Shown piece after piece: positions 63,194 to 64,000 of a stretch of DNA of 64,000 nucleotides. The notes under the pieces were generated by a model that did no database searches, was not told the origin of the DNA, and saw only the letters and a list, made by a program, of their open reading frames with translations. Every line of letters starts with the position of its first letter. Within the stretch, counting starts at the first letter, position 1. A program made the position numbers and the translations under genes. This DNA is from CAVSUZ01 sp963795415. GTDB lineage: Bacteria > Pseudomonadota > Alphaproteobacteria > Acetobacterales > Acetobacteraceae. The stretch covers positions 1 to 64,000 of the forward strand of contig CAWCHQ010000001.1 in assembly GCA_963795415.1 (NCBI GenBank), given 5' to 3'.

Positions 63194-64000
63194 ATGATCC
63201 CCGAGCTGCGACGTTCCTGGGCGCAGCGCGCGTCCGAGATCATGCTCGGCCGCGCCGTCACGATCACGCTTGTCCTGGTGGCCATTGCCGTGGGCATCAG
63301 CACCTTCGTCATGCTCGCCCGCGGCGTGCCCTGGGGTGTCAGCGCGGGAGCCGGCGTCGCGCTGGTGCTCGCAAATCTCTCCGCCTTGCTGCTGCTCGGA
63401 GCCGTCCTCGCCGGCCGCCTCACCCGCGTCCTGGTCGAGCGCCGGCGCGGCTCCGCCGGCTCCCGCCTGCATGTCCGCCTCGTGCTGCTGTTCAGCGGGG
63501 TCGCGGTCGCGCCCACCATTCTCGTCGCCGCTTTCGCGGTCGCCTTTTTCCATTTCGGAATCCAGGCCTGGTTCAACGATCCGGTGCGCACTGCCATCAC
63601 CGAATCACTGCAGGTCGCTCGCGGCTATCTTGAAGAGCACCGCGACAATATCCGCGCGGTCGCACTTGAAATGGCCGCCGACCTCAATCGCACCGGGGCC
63701 GTGCTGGCGGTGGACCCGAACTCCTTCGGTCAGCTCCTGGCGGCCCAAACGGCCGTTCGGGGGCTGACCGAGGGCGTGATCTACGACCCCGCGACCGGCC
63801 AGATGCTGGCGTCCGCCGGCCTGTTCGGTGGATTGGGCGTGGAGCCGCCGCCGCCCTGGGCCATCGCCCAGGCCTCAAGAGGGGACGTCGTGGTCATGAA
63901 CTCTGCCGACGGGACGCGCGTGCGGGCCCTGGTGGATCTCAATTCAACGCCCCCGCTGCTGCTGATGGTCGGCCGCCCGGTTGACCCCGCGATCCTCAGC
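63194..64000 (+). CDS. ntrY: Nitrogen regulation sensor kinase NtrY, 3' end cut by window
   Basis: Membrane-bound sensor kinase paired with NtrX in alphaproteobacteria. Only the first 269 residues are in the window. They show helices at about 20-40 (AVTITLVLVAIAVGISTFVM), 50-75 (AGVALVLANLSALLLLGAVL) and 95-120 (LVLLFSGVAVAPTILVAAF), then a periplasmic sensing region (YLEEHRDNIRAVALEMAADL). The RLTRVLVERRRGSAGSRLH link between helices is typical of NtrY. ATG 63194 is 13 bases after the ntrC stop. Kinase domains lie beyond 64000. Confidence 0.92.
   Translation, partial: MIPELRRSWAQRASEIMLGRAVTITLVLVAIAVGISTFVMLARGVPWGVSAGAGVALVLANLSALLLLGAVLAGRLTRVLVERRRGSAGSRLHVRLVLLFSGVAVAPTILVAAFAVAFFHFGIQAWFNDPVRTAITESLQVARGYLEEHRDNIRAVALEMAADLNRTGAVLAVDPNSFGQLLAAQTAVRGLTEGVIYDPATGQMLASAGLFGGLGVEPPPPWAIAQASRGDVVVMNSADGTRVRALVDLNSTPPLLLMVGRPVDPAILS

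Overview
This is a GC-rich chromosomal window, almost certainly from an alphaproteobacterium. The strongest lineage marker is the dusB(nifR3)-ntrB-ntrC-ntrY order at the right end, which is typical of Rhodospirillales/Acetobacterales relatives. A divergent PBP activator/rsmI pair and a ribA with a non-catalytic N-terminal domain fit the same placement. The family-level assignment (Acetobacteraceae-like) is inference. No rRNA, tRNA, CRISPR array, insertion sequence or prophage is visible.

Layout. 0-5 kb: the 3' end of msrB, a PEP-CTERM-like exported protein, a repeat-rich spacer and a phosphonate-type ABC transporter (phnD broken, phnE, phnC). 5-18 kb: housekeeping and mixed genes, namely a lipoprotein PBP activator, rsmI, a DUF1311 protein, two dehydrogenase/reductase genes (one frameshifted), an M20 amidohydrolase, a GAF-PAS histidine kinase, DedA, an L,D-transpeptidase, ribA, an OmpR-type regulator, a frameshifted DUF29 gene and xth. 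18-35 kb: a seven-gene alpha-glucan/trehalose operon, glgE - treS/mak fusion - glgB - glgX - treZ - malQ - treY, with each start overlapping the preceding stop. 35-41 kb: rpmG, an EamA transporter whose ends run into repeats, ppk2 (probable frameshift), an MFS permease and a nuclease-DUF2075 ATPase. 41-46 kb: an Fbp-type ABC importer followed by an RraA-like protein. 46-57 kb: five paralogous ACMSD-like amidohydrolases, two tandem solute-binding proteins and two sugar-type permeases, several of them frameshifted, with a solitary pal in between. 57-59 kb: acyl-CoA dehydrogenase and a VOC protein. 59.5-64 kb: dusB-ntrB-ntrC-ntrY.

How the genes work together. The 18-35 kb operon can turn alpha-glucan into trehalose (TreY, TreZ). 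It can then turn trehalose into maltose and maltose-1-phosphate (TreS/Mak), and build and branch new glucan from that (GlgE, GlgB), while GlgX and MalQ trim and recycle chains. The 46-57 kb region looks like an uptake-plus-breakdown locus for an unidentified small organic compound, part of it duplicated and decaying.

The most novel signal is a pair of tiny genes at 48,286-48,366 (-) and 59,364-59,447 (+). They encode 26- and 27-residue hydrophobic, basic-tailed peptides. The peptides align without gaps over their last 23 residues and each has a good Shine-Dalgarno. Each gene has a hairpin on its 5' side that reads as a terminator for the opposite strand and a GC-rich inverted repeat on its 3' side, and each sits about 85-93 bases ahead of an operon. 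They could be type I toxin-like peptides, leader peptides or a new small membrane protein family. A second notable pattern is nine single-base frameshifts, eight of them apparent insertions, which may be assembly error or real decay.
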